Below, in pieces: positions 16,668-24,284 of a DNA stretch of 64,000 bases. A program made the position numbers and the translations under genes. The DNA comes from Pseudoalteromonas prydzensis (GTDB lineage: Bacteria > Pseudomonadota > Gammaproteobacteria > Enterobacterales > Alteromonadaceae): contig NZ_BDDT01000019.1 of assembly GCF_001661495.1 (NCBI RefSeq), forward strand, positions 1-64,000, read 5' to 3'. How positions within the stretch are numbered: the stretch's first letter is position 1; the number at the start of each line of letters is the position of its first letter. The notes under the pieces were generated by a model. That model was not told where the DNA came from. It worked only from the letters and a program-made list of their open reading frames with translations, and made no database searches.

Positions 16668-16714
16668 ATTGACCGGGTAAGCTTGCTTACCCACGAACAT
16701 ATACGGAAATAACA

Positions 16715-17881
16715 ATGAAAAAAGCTATAATCATCATCTTGGCAATTGCCGCTTTTGTCACACTCATAGTGTCCAAACAAATTACTGGCAGTAAAGATGC
16801 ACCTGAAGTAAATATAGCGTTAGTTGAACAAGGCAGTATTGCCGACTCTATTATGGCCTCTGGTAATTTGGTATTTAATACTCAAGTACAGTTGCGCTCT
16901 GAAGTGACCGGTCGTGTAGACAAAGTATTTGTTGAAGAAGGGCAAAGTGTCCAACAAGGTGATATTTTAATGCGCCTTGATACCACAGCATTTGAATCAG
17001 AAGTCACCCGTAATCAAGCCGTTTTACGTGCCAGTGAAATCGAAATTAAACACAGTAAAACCCGGCTAGTAAATATTGAGCGTCAGTTGAAGCGCCAAAA
17101 AGAATTATATGATGTAGGTCTTGCGGGCCAAGAAGTATACGAAAACCTACAAAATGCGCGTGACCTTGCCAAGATCGATATAGAAGCGCGAGTTGAAGCT
17201 TATAATCAGGCTAAAGCATCTCTCTCCATTGCCGAAGATAGGCTAAGTAAAAGTGTATTCCGCGCACCAATGAGTGGTTTACTTGCCTCTGTAAATATTA
17301 AAGAAGGTGAAACGGTCATTGCAGGTACTACTAACATTATTGGCTCAGACCTTATGCTAGTAGCCGACCCCAGTGCTATTTTAGCTGAGTTGAGGGTTGA
17401 TGAAACTGATATTGCAGGAATTAAACTTAACCAACATGCAGATATTTATGCAGCCGCTTACCCAAATCAACCTTTCACAGGAAAAGTAATAAATATAGGT
17501 ACTTCTGCTAAAAACCAAACCGGTTCGCAAGGGTTATCATTTAGAGTGAAAGTACTGCTCGATAAAACCGATAGGCAACTGTATGCGGGCATGAGTTGTC
17601 GTGCAGAAATAGCCACGAGTATTGCCGTTGATGGCCTAAAGCTACCAATCGAAGCGGTACAAAAAGAAGATGACAAGTACTTTGTATGGCGCTTAAATGA
17701 CGATAACACCGTTACTAAAGCCTATGTAGAAGTGGGTATTTCATCTGATATTGAACAAGCAATAACCAAAGGCTTGGAAAAAGGCCAACGTATCGTAATA
17801 GGTCCAGCTCGTCCTGTTAGCAAGTTGAATGAAAATGACCTAGTTAAAGTGAAGCAACCTACCGCCAAGGATACACAATAA
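16715..17881 (+). CDS. Periplasmic adaptor (membrane fusion) protein, MacA/YknX-like
   Basis: A 388-residue HlyD/MacA-type protein. It has an N-terminal membrane anchor (about 4-20), a biotinyl-lipoyl half-motif (LRSEVTGRVDKVFVEEGQSV), a long alpha-helical hairpin (about 95-185, QLKRQKELYDVGLAGQEVYE), the second lipoyl half (FRAPMSGLLASVNIKEGETV) and beta-barrel/membrane-proximal domains. It links an inner-membrane ABC transporter to the periplasm or an outer-membrane exit duct. It ends on the base before the ATPase ATG, so the two are tightly coupled. No TolC-like gene is in the window. Confidence 0.93.
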   Translation: MKKAIIIILAIAAFVTLIVSKQITGSKDAPEVNIALVEQGSIADSIMASGNLVFNTQVQLRSEVTGRVDKVFVEEGQSVQQGDILMRLDTTAFESEVTRNQAVLRASEIEIKHSKTRLVNIERQLKRQKELYDVGLAGQEVYENLQNARDLAKIDIEARVEAYNQAKASLSIAEDRLSKSVFRAPMSGLLASVNIKEGETVIAGTTNIIGSDLMLVADPSAILAELRVDETDIAGIKLNQHADIYAAAYPNQPFTGKVINIGTSAKNQTGSQGLSFRVKVLLDKTDRQLYAGMSCRAEIATSIAVDGLKLPIEAVQKEDDKYFVWRLNDDNTVTKAYVEVGISSDIEQAITKGLEKGQRIVIGPARPVSKLNENDLVKVKQPTAKDTQ

Positions 17882-18588
17882 TGTCAGCGGTGATCCAACT
17901 TAAGCATATCAACAAGCAATACAAAATGGGAGAGCAGATATTTAAAGCCCTTGATGATGTAAATGTTGAAATTGCTGAAAATGAATATGTGGCAATCATT
18001 GGCCCTTCAGGTTCAGGGAAATCAACTTTAATGAATTTACTAGGCTGTTTAGATACACCAACGAGCGGCGATTACTATTTAAAAGACAAACTTGTAAAAA
18101 GCATGACGGAAACAGAACTGGCACATCAGCGCAATGAAAGCGTTGGTTTTATTTTCCAAAGTTTTAATCTACTACCTCGCGCATCGGCATTAGAAAACGT
18201 AATGCAGCCTTTGGTATATCGCTTTATTGCTGCTAAACAACGCAAGCAAAAAGCTCGAGAAGCACTACAACGTGTTGGTCTAGGCGATAAAGTTGATCAC
18301 TTATCAAGCCAGCTTTCGGGTGGTCAGCGGCAACGTGTCGCCATTGCACGTGCGCTAGTAACTAAGCCACATATTTTGCTTGGCGATGAACCAACCGGAA
18401 ATCTAGATAGTAAGACAACGACCGAGATCATGGCGTTGTTTGATGAGCTACATAGTGAAGGCCACACTATTATTTTGGTAACTCACGAGCAAGATATTGC
18501 TGATCATTGTCAGCGCGTCATTCGCCTAGTTGACGGCAAAGTGGTCAGTGATGTACGTAAAGGTGAGGGGAATAAACAACATGTTTAA
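17881..18588 (+). CDS. ABC transporter ATP-binding protein, MacB/LolD/YknY type
   Basis: A 235-residue ATPase with Walker A GPSGSGKSTL (about 41-50), Q-loop FIFQSFNLLP, signature LSGGQRQRVAIARAL, Walker B ILLGDEPTGNLDS and switch His in LVTHEQDIA. The DEPTGNLDS motif and size place it in the LolD/MacB/FtsE group that drives mechanotransmission rather than classical import. The last 8 bases overlap the start of the permease gene. In E. coli MacB the ATPase and permease are one chain; here they are separate, as in YknYZ. Confidence 0.96.
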   Translation: MSAVIQLKHINKQYKMGEQIFKALDDVNVEIAENEYVAIIGPSGSGKSTLMNLLGCLDTPTSGDYYLKDKLVKSMTETELAHQRNESVGFIFQSFNLLPRASALENVMQPLVYRFIAAKQRKQKAREALQRVGLGDKVDHLSSQLSGGQRQRVAIARALVTKPHILLGDEPTGNLDSKTTTEIMALFDELHSEGHTIILVTHEQDIADHCQRVIRLVDGKVVSDVRKGEGNKQHV

Positions 18589-19819
18589 ATCTGCTCTTGC
18601 CATCATGGAAGGTACTAAAGCGGCGTTGATGGCAATCAAAGCCAATGCAATGCGCAGTGCGCTCACCTGCTTAGGTATTATCATCGGCGTTGCAGCAGTT
18701 ATCACCGTGGTTGCCGTTATGCAGGGATTTACTAAACAAATCAATGATCAATTGGCTGACATGGCCCCAGATGTTACGTCTATCAAACCATTTACTAGCA
18801 TTGAGCAAGAAATGGTAGGTAAAAATGCGAAACTCACCTACACAGACTTTTTAACCTTAAAAGCACGAGTAAAAGAAGCCGAAACATTCACTGCACTCAT
18901 GTTCACTTGGCGATTTTCAGGGGGCGCTGAGTATGGGAATAAAAGCCATTCATCACGAGTAATGGGCACAGAGCAAGATTATCAAAAAGCATACCGCACA
19001 TTCCCTGAGTTGGGCCGCTTTATACGTGCAGAGGATGATGAAAAACGCCGCCGTGTAGCTTTTATTGGCCCATCAATCATAGAAAAACTAAACCTGCCAG
19101 AAAACCCCGTTGGCGAATATATAAAACTTGGTGGCGAATGGTTTAGGATTATTGGCGTTGCTGAAAAGCAAGGTAGCTTACTTGGATTTGATCAAGACGA
19201 TTATATCAATATCCCTATCAGTACCATGAGTGCATTAGAAGGCGCGAGCAGCACCAGTAATGTACAAATTATGTTTCGACTTAAAGAAAATAGCGACGAA
19301 GAGCTCGTCCTTGCTAAAATCACCCGTATTTTGCGGCAATTACATAAATTAAAAGACGGCGAGGAGAACGATTTTGAATTTGAAACAGCTGAAAAAGCAC
19401 GCGCCAATGTCGATAAGTTTACCGGCAGCGCCACGGCTATTACCGCTGGAATCGTCGGTATTAGCTTAGTTGTGGGTGGTATTGGTGTTATGAATATCAT
19501 GTTGGTGTCTGTAACTGAACGTACCCGTGTTATCGGTACTTTAAAAGCGTTAGGCGCAACACCTGGCTTTATAATGCTACAGTTTTTAGTTGAGGCGGTG
19601 GTATTGTCGTTATTTGGTGGTTTGATCGGCTTAGCTATTGGCTATGGCGCTGCAGCATTCATTTCGTTTATGGTACCCAGCATGCCCGACGCTTATATCC
19701 CTGGGTGGGCAGTGATGCTGTCATTCGGCTTTACTTCACTGATTGGTATTGTATTTGGCTTAGCCCCGGCGATTAAAGCAGCAAGGCTAAATCCAATAGA
19801 TGCATTACGTTACGAATGA
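18581..19819 (+). CDS. ABC transporter permease, MacB/FtsX type (YknZ-like)
   Basis: About 412 residues. The first membrane helix (LTCLGIIIGVAAVITVVAVM) is followed by a periplasmic MacB_PCD domain (about 50-270). The FtsX domain then has three membrane helices beginning GIVGISLVVGGIGVMNIMLV and ending PAIKAARLNPIDALRYE, the typical MacB C-terminus. The ATG at 18581 overlaps the ATPase stop and has a GAGGGG 10 nt upstream; an earlier in-frame start inside the ATPase gene is unlikely. The stop codon abuts the convergent lipoprotein gene with no gap. Confidence 0.95.
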   Translation: MFKSALAIMEGTKAALMAIKANAMRSALTCLGIIIGVAAVITVVAVMQGFTKQINDQLADMAPDVTSIKPFTSIEQEMVGKNAKLTYTDFLTLKARVKEAETFTALMFTWRFSGGAEYGNKSHSSRVMGTEQDYQKAYRTFPELGRFIRAEDDEKRRRVAFIGPSIIEKLNLPENPVGEYIKLGGEWFRIIGVAEKQGSLLGFDQDDYINIPISTMSALEGASSTSNVQIMFRLKENSDEELVLAKITRILRQLHKLKDGEENDFEFETAEKARANVDKFTGSATAITAGIVGISLVVGGIGVMNIMLVSVTERTRVIGTLKALGATPGFIMLQFLVEAVVLSLFGGLIGLAIGYGAAAFISFMVPSMPDAYIPGWAVMLSFGFTSLIGIVFGLAPAIKAARLNPIDALRYE

Positions 19820-20149
19820 TCATTGCACTTTATAAGGTACCTGAGCACAGCTTACTTCTACTGTTTTTGGGTACCAAATAGGGCCAACTTCGTTAACAAC
19901 CAATTCTGCTAAGCCATTAGTAAATGATTTATAGGAGTGCACACTTTGCCACTGCGAGTCAGTACAGATTTCAGATAAATCAACCGCACTCGAGCCCTCA
20001 TAAAGGGCGGCGGCAAAGTTGTGATGCCATTGCTCACTTTTATGGTTTTCAGCTAAGTCATCATACTCACCGTTATCAAAGTGAATATTAGTACACCCCG
20101 CTAACACGACAATAAATACAATTGCGAGCAACCCTGTTAACTGTTTCAT
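19820..20149 (-). CDS. Bor-like lipoprotein (divergent)
   Basis: A 109-residue lipoprotein with signal and lipobox VVLAGC (Cys19). The mature part has the Bor layout: a hydrophobic AAALYEG patch, then VDLSEICTDSQWQSVHSYKS, FTNGLAELVV and a final VEVSC. Compared with the adjacent paralog it keeps the two Cys positions but lacks the GLVTLGIYAP core. Its ATG overlaps the stop codon of the upstream gene (ATGA). It is convergent with the ABC permease with no intergenic base. Lambda Bor and Iss are surface lipoproteins linked to serum resistance; the role here is unknown. Confidence 0.7.
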   Translation of the reverse strand: MKQLTGLLAIVFIVVLAGCTNIHFDNGEYDDLAENHKSEQWHHNFAAALYEGSSAVDLSEICTDSQWQSVHSYKSFTNGLAELVVNEVGPIWYPKTVEVSCAQVPYKVQ

Positions 20150-20460
20150 ATACTTACTCCTGCGCTATCTTGTTGCTGACACCAGACTTTAATTGTGTGC
20201 GGTGCATAAATACCTAACGTGACTAACCCAAGCGCACCATCGGTAAATGTTTGTTGTGATTGCATTTGCACCACAGTTTGCTCACCACATACTTTTTTTA
20301 CATCAATACGCTGTTCACCAACTAGTCCCCACATAAAAAATGGGCGGCTATCTTGGTAGGTCGGCTCTGAAGTCAATTTCGCTATTTTTTGTGGTTGAAT
20401 TGTTACTGCTGAACAACCGCCAAGCACAATAAATAACAAACTAGTTAAAAAAATTCGCAT
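20146..20460 (-). CDS. Bor/Iss family lipoprotein
   Basis: A 104-residue lipoprotein with lipobox IVLGGC (Cys16). Its core, RPFFMWGLVGEQRIDVKKVC, followed by QTFTDGALGLVTLGIYAPHT and a final VWC, closely follows phage lambda Bor (PF06291). The ATG at 20460 has AGGA 7 nt upstream; an earlier in-frame start would add an unlikely 29 residues ahead of the signal peptide. It forms a two-gene operon with the related downstream lipoprotein. Confidence 0.88.
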   Translation of the reverse strand: MRIFLTSLLFIVLGGCSAVTIQPQKIAKLTSEPTYQDSRPFFMWGLVGEQRIDVKKVCGEQTVVQMQSQQTFTDGALGLVTLGIYAPHTIKVWCQQQDSAGVSI

Positions 20461-20664
20461 AACTTTATCCTGATTAATTAAGTGGTACAGAGTGTAAAGT
20501 GAATGGGTACTAAAAAAAGTAAGAAACTGTATTGAAAATGTAGACAACAGGCTGTATTCATTAGCTTGGCAAGCTTTTTTAGGAACTTTATCTTATTTAG
20601 AGTGCCTAAAACGCAGTACCACTGTTATAACCACAGTTTTAGTCATATTGCTTTAAGGTCATTG

Positions 20665-21540
20665 ATGCAGAAAAAATCATTTTCTTTTATTACTGTTGTT
20701 GCGACTGTCATTGTCTTACTAAGCATCACAGCACTGGCTACAGCACCATTGTCGGATGAAGGTAAAGGCTTTACTGAAACAGCTAATACAGTCACGCAAT
20801 GTGCCCAGCAGCTAGCTGCCAGCAGGCAACAAACGTATAGCAAAAAATATATTATCCCTGAGCAGTTAAAGCTACTTAGCTGGAACATTTACAAAGCTCA
20901 AATTCAGGGCTTGTATCAAGATTTAGCACAACTCAACCAACAGGCGGATATCCTATTACTCCAAGAGGTAATTGAGGATCAACGTCTCAGTGCCCTAAAA
21001 CCCTATTGGCGTTTTTCACCAGGCTACAAAAGTGGCGATGTGCAATCAGGCGTGATGACGCTAAGCCGCTGGCCTGCGACAGTGCATTGTACATTTACTC
21101 ATACAGAGCCGTGGCTACGTAGTCCAAAAGCGACCAATATTGTTGAGTATGTGATGGCGGACCAGCAGCACTTATTAAGTGTAAATTTACACGGTATCAA
21201 TTTCACGTTAGGTACTGAAGACTATGAACAACAAATCGATGCTGCTGTACAAGTAATGCAACAACACCAAGGTCCGATTATTTTTGCCGGTGATTTAAAT
21301 GCATGGAGTGATGCAAGACAAGCTGTGGTGATTAACGCATTATCAAAACTAGGCCTTTCAGAAGCGCTATACCTTGACGATAAACGCACTAAAGCGTTTG
21401 GCTTGGCCCTTGATCAAGTATGGACTCGCGGTGTGACTATCAAAACGACCCGCGTGCCACAGTATCAAAGCTCTGATCACAACCCAATACTAGTAACTTT
21501 ACACCTAAATGAGGTTATAGATGAAACACTTACCCAATAA
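20665..21540 (+). CDS. Exported endonuclease/exonuclease/phosphatase family protein
   Basis: About 291 residues. An N-terminal hydrophobic segment (FITVVATVIVLLSITALATA) acts as a signal anchor or signal peptide. The EEP fold motifs follow in order: LLSWNIYKA (metal-binding Asn), LLLQEVIED (catalytic Glu), NLHGINF, FAGDLNAWS (Asp/Asn) and SSDHNPI (catalytic Asp-His). The substrate could be a nucleic acid or phosphodiester lipid. The ATG at 20665 is preferred over an upstream TTG because AAGG lies 7 nt before it. It overlaps the next gene by 20 bp, indicating an operon. Confidence 0.88.
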   Translation: MQKKSFSFITVVATVIVLLSITALATAPLSDEGKGFTETANTVTQCAQQLAASRQQTYSKKYIIPEQLKLLSWNIYKAQIQGLYQDLAQLNQQADILLLQEVIEDQRLSALKPYWRFSPGYKSGDVQSGVMTLSRWPATVHCTFTHTEPWLRSPKATNIVEYVMADQQHLLSVNLHGINFTLGTEDYEQQIDAAVQVMQQHQGPIIFAGDLNAWSDARQAVVINALSKLGLSEALYLDDKRTKAFGLALDQVWTRGVTIKTTRVPQYQSSDHNPILVTLHLNEVIDETLTQ

Positions 21541-21895
21541 TATACGCGTTGTTCTTGCCTGCCTTTTACTCTGTGTTAGTCAGCTTAGTATGGCAGCAAG
21601 CGCAGATCAGGAAGTCAGTCACTTAATCAGTTTTATTGAGCAAAGTAAGGCAACCTTTATCCGTAATGGTGATGAACATACCAGTGAAGAAGCAGCTGAG
21701 CACTTAGCCATGAAATACCGCAAAGCTAAACGCTACGCAAAAACCGCCGATGACTTTATCGCGAACCTTGCCAGCAAGAGCTCATGGAGTGGTAAGCCTT
21801 ACACTGTGATCTTAGCCGATGGCACGACACTCACTGCCAACAAGTGGTTAAGTGATGAATTAATACTTTTTAGAAAAACAGAAAAGCCGCAATAG
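21521..21895 (+). CDS. DUF5329 family periplasmic protein
   Basis: A 124-residue protein with a signal peptide (about 1-25, cut after SMA). The mature part has the DUF5329 features: HLISFIEQSKATFIRNGDEH, SEEAAEHLAMKYRKAK, then ADDFIANLASKSSWSGKPY and WLSDELILFRK. The family is found next to varied enzymes and has no established function. Overlap with the EEP-family gene upstream suggests translation coupling and a shared envelope role. Confidence 0.82.
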   Translation: MKHLPNNIRVVLACLLLCVSQLSMAASADQEVSHLISFIEQSKATFIRNGDEHTSEEAAEHLAMKYRKAKRYAKTADDFIANLASKSSWSGKPYTVILADGTTLTANKWLSDELILFRKTEKPQ

Positions 21896-21904
21896 ATGCG
21901 GCTT
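21884..21904 (+). terminator. Hairpin overlapping the DUF5329 stop codon
   Basis: AAGCCGCA pairs with TGCGGCTT around ATAGA, the loop containing the stop codon. The tail is only moderately T-rich (GGTTTCACTCTTT). It is the likely end of the two-gene transcript. Confidence 0.55.
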
Positions 21905-21963
21905 GGTTTCACTCTTTAGGAGAGGTGATTTAAATTCTGAAATATCGTTTAAAAAATTAAAGA

Positions 21964-22416
21964 TTAATATTGTAGTAAATTATTTTCATCTTGCTCTTCA
22001 TTCTGATCAATAGAATCAATCATAATATCAGCAATATCATTAGTTTGTTCAATTTTGTCTTTTGCTAAATAGGCATTACGAACGGTGTCATTATTTTTAG
22101 CAAGATATGCTTCACCGACTGAAAAGTTATCATCCGTAAAGTTATCAACTGCATCCGCCTTAGCGAGCGACTTTTGAATATCTAAATATTGCTGCACCTT
22201 ATTGTTTACAGCCTGACTGATTTCACCAAATGCAGGGACTTCTGGTGTGATAGGTTGAGCATTCAAAGCTCGTGCTTGTGCTGATATTTGAATCATATCA
22301 GTCTTAGTTGCTTGCTCCACGGGCGTGGTTTGTGCTGTTGCAAACTGTTTATTTGCATCACCTAAACGGGTGTTAAGTTGATATTGATTGATTTGATTAG
22401 CGGCTTGAATGTTCAT
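21964..22416 (-). CDS. Hypothetical protein, hydrophilic
   Basis: A 150-residue soluble protein with no signal peptide or membrane segment. It is rich in Gln, Asn, Asp and Ala. The N-terminal third (NQINQYQLNTRLGDANKQFA) looks disordered, a short TDMIQISAQARALNAQ segment follows, and the C-terminus is acidic (DIMIDSIDQNEEQDENN). I do not recognise a family. It is divergent from the nitroreductase gene and single. A GAGAGAT before the ATG could be the ribosome-binding site. Confidence 0.6.
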   Translation of the reverse strand: MNIQAANQINQYQLNTRLGDANKQFATAQTTPVEQATKTDMIQISAQARALNAQPITPEVPAFGEISQAVNNKVQQYLDIQKSLAKADAVDNFTDDNFSVGEAYLAKNNDTVRNAYLAKDKIEQTNDIADIMIDSIDQNEEQDENNLLQY

Positions 22417-22533
22417 GATCTCTCTCCATCTAGATCGACACTATATGCAAAGATAGGTGAATGTTTTGTGAACACAACGTTCGATAAACAAACAGAAAAA
22501 CCCAAAAGAGCGAAACTGTAAAGTAGATACTAC

Positions 22534-22562
22534 TTGCACCTAATCTTGCGACTAGGTATAAA
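22534..22562 (+). promoter_or_regulatory. Nitroreductase promoter with dyad in the spacer
   Basis: TTGCAC (22534-22539), a 17-bp spacer and TATAAA (22557-22562) form a strong sigma70 match. The interrupted palindrome ACCTA-N10-TAGGT (22538-22542, 22553-22557) lies within the spacer and touches both boxes, where a repressor or a MerR-like activator could bind. No regulator is assigned. Confidence 0.6.
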
Positions 22563-22598
22563 AATAACCACACATACTTTTATAAGAAGCGAAAAGCC

Positions 22599-23276
22599 AT
22601 GCAGCAACATGATAATCAACCACTTAATGACTTTACCGAATATCCACACGATGAAATGCTGGAGCGCGCACAAGAGTTTTTAGCAACCAGCCAACGCCGC
22701 CATAGTATTCGTAGTTTTAGCGACCGACCGGTGCCAAAAGATATTATTCAAACCTGCATTAAAGCCGCAGCTACAGCACCAAGTGGTGCAAACCACCAAC
22801 CGTGGCATTTTGTAGCAATTAATAGTAGTGATGTGAAAAAGCAAATTCGTGAAGCAGCCGAGAAATTAGAACGCTCATTTTATGAAGGCCGCGCTGGTGA
22901 AGAGTGGTTAGATGCTCTAAAGCCATTAGGCACTGATGCCAGCAAACCTTATTTAGAGCATGCACCTTGGCTAATTGCCGTATTCAGCCAAAAGAAAGGC
23001 GGCTTAAATACTGATGATAAAAACACCAACTACTATGTGCATGAGTCAGTCGGTATTGCCACCGGCTTTTTAATTCAAGCATTACATCGCGCAGGGCTTG
23101 CAACACTAACTCACACACCTAAACCAATGAGCTTTTTAACCGACATTTGTGGCCGCGACAAAGACAACGAACGCCCCTATATGCTGCTCATTGCCGGTTA
23201 CCCAAGCGATGATGCTACTGTGCCTAATCACGCACTGGTGAAAAAATCACTCGATGAAGTTGCTACGTTTATTTAG
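22599..23276 (+). CDS. Nitroreductase-fold flavoprotein, iodotyrosine deiodinase-like
   Basis: A 225-residue FMN enzyme. RRHSIRSFSDRPVP (33-46) holds the FMN phosphate-binding Arg/Ser, and AATAPSGANHQPWHF (57-71) is the conserved core. The active-site lid has Glu91-x3-Tyr95 (ERSFY) and Lys116 (ASKPYL), which align with the Glu, Tyr and Lys that bind the halotyrosine zwitterion in mammalian iodotyrosine deiodinase. The C-terminal AGYPSDDATVPN also matches that subfamily better than ordinary nitroreductases. Reductive dehalogenation of aromatic amino acids is therefore a specific possibility, though not proven. Its end overlaps the convergent ArsR gene by 8 bp. Confidence 0.85.
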   Translation: MQQHDNQPLNDFTEYPHDEMLERAQEFLATSQRRHSIRSFSDRPVPKDIIQTCIKAAATAPSGANHQPWHFVAINSSDVKKQIREAAEKLERSFYEGRAGEEWLDALKPLGTDASKPYLEHAPWLIAVFSQKKGGLNTDDKNTNYYVHESVGIATGFLIQALHRAGLATLTHTPKPMSFLTDICGRDKDNERPYMLLIAGYPSDDATVPNHALVKKSLDEVATFI

Positions 23277-23577
23277 TGTTTTCCTCTTTGCAAAACCATT
23301 GATAGAGCATCGCTATGATCGACTCAACTTTAGGGTCGGTCAAATAATAATAAATAGTATGACCATCACGGCGTGTAGCCACCATCTCGGCTTTACGTAA
23401 GCTCGCCAAATGTTGCGACAGCGCAGATTGCGCTAACGGCACACGCTCATTTAACTGCCCTACACTTAACTCATTGTTTAATAGGCTACATAAAATCATT
23501 AAGCGATTTTTATTCGCCATCAATTTTAAAAACTGTTCAGCCTGCTGTGCATTATTCGCTAATTGCTCAATATTCAT
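23269..23577 (-). CDS. ArsR family repressor, BigR/YgaV/SqrR-like persulfide sensor
   Basis: A 102-residue winged-helix protein: MANKNRLMILCSLLNNELSV, then the recognition helix region AQSALSQHLASLRKAEMVA and the wing RRDGHTIYYYL. Cys30 (LMILC) and Cys96 (WFCKEE) match the positions of the redox-active cysteine pair of BigR and SqrR, which form a disulfide or polysulfide bridge on exposure to persulfides. The divergent genes encode a DUF2892 membrane protein and a rhodanese, the two halves of YgaP. Two ATTAG-N6-CTAAT dyads lie between. It probably represses its own gene and the divergent pair. Confidence 0.9.
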   Translation of the reverse strand: MNIEQLANNAQQAEQFLKLMANKNRLMILCSLLNNELSVGQLNERVPLAQSALSQHLASLRKAEMVATRRDGHTIYYYLTDPKVESIIAMLYQWFCKEENTK

Positions 23578-23620
23578 AACGATCCCACTAAAACGTTCTA
23601 AGTAAAGTATAGACTTTTAC

Positions 23621-23661
23621 ATTAGTAAAACCTAATATAAATAACATTAGAAAAAACTAAT
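23621..23661 (+). promoter_or_regulatory. Two ArsR-type operators in the divergent promoter
   Basis: ATTAG-N6-CTAAT occurs twice, at 23621-23636 and 23646-23661, each followed by ATATAA. The centres are 25 bp apart. The dyad lies between the ArsR-family gene (minus) and the DUF2892/rhodanese genes (plus), the usual place for autoregulated ArsR sites. Confidence 0.8.
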
Positions 23662-23674
23662 ATAAGGTGCATAT

Positions 23675-23863
23675 ATGAAAGTGAGCGATGGAATTCTTTT
23701 ACTTGCAGGTAGTATGGTGACAATTTCAGTCATATTGAGCTACTTTGTAGATAGCCGTTTTATGTGGTTAACATTATTTATAGGAGTAAACCTGATCCAA
23801 ACAGCGTTTACTAAATGGTGCCCACTGATAAATTTTTTGCGCAAACGAGGGTTTACAGACTAA
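23675..23863 (+). CDS. DUF2892 inner-membrane protein (YgaP membrane half)
   Basis: A 62-residue protein with two hydrophobic segments (ILLLAGSMVTISVILSYFV and FMWLTLFIGVNLIQTAFTKW) and the conserved KWCPLINFLRKRG end of DUF2892. In E. coli YgaP this module follows the rhodanese domain in the same chain; here it is a separate gene placed first. Its stop overlaps the next start (TAATG). It is under control of the dyad pair upstream. Confidence 0.85.
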   Translation: MKVSDGILLLAGSMVTISVILSYFVDSRFMWLTLFIGVNLIQTAFTKWCPLINFLRKRGFTD

Positions 23864-24207
23864 TGCTTACTTCAATCCCAGATCTAATGAAAATAATTAC
23901 GCCAAACCAACGTCGTATTACTGCTGAGCAAGCAAAGCAAGAGCTTGAACAAAATCACGGCCTACTCATTGACGTACGAGAACCAGCAGAGCACGCCACC
24001 AAAGCGGCAACGGGGGCGATTAATATTCCTCGTGGTTTACTTGAAATGAAGTTGATGGAAATTGAAAAAGATCCAGCTCGACCCATTTACTTACACTGTG
24101 CCAGTGGCGCACGGGCCACATTAAGCGCTGAAGCACTTACCCGTGTCGGTTATGAGAATGTCAGTGTAATTACCTGTAAAGCTGACGATATTTGCCAAGT
24201 ATTTTAA
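23863..24207 (+). CDS. Rhodanese-domain sulfurtransferase
   Basis: A 114-residue single rhodanese domain: LLIDVREPAEHATKAATGAI, then IPRGLLEMKLMEIEKDP and the active-site loop LHCASGARATLSA, with catalytic Cys in the C-x4-R form. It carries persulfide sulfur in exchange reactions. The start is ATG 23863, overlapping the DUF2892 stop by one base; upstream in-frame codons lie inside that gene. With the BigR-like repressor it forms a sulfide or persulfide response unit. Confidence 0.92.
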   Translation: MLTSIPDLMKIITPNQRRITAEQAKQELEQNHGLLIDVREPAEHATKAATGAINIPRGLLEMKLMEIEKDPARPIYLHCASGARATLSAEALTRVGYENVSVITCKADDICQVF

Positions 24208-24284
24208 TATAACTGGCATCACAGCTTCACATAAAAGTCATACTGGTCGGATAAGCTCGTACTTTTAATTTACGGTACAGAGCA

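Noticed and set aside
16715..19819. Calling the ABC set MacAB outright
   Set aside because: ATPase and permease are separate genes and a YIP1 gene precedes them, so the YknWXYZ comparison fits better.
20566..20664. N-terminal extension of the EEP-family protein from a TTG start
   Set aside because: It would place 33 residues before a clear signal segment; the ATG at 20665 has an SD sequence and fits an exported protein.
23815..23862. Longer rhodanese starting inside the DUF2892 gene
   Set aside because: The TAATG overlap gives a natural start at 23863, and the extra 16 residues have no rhodanese similarity.
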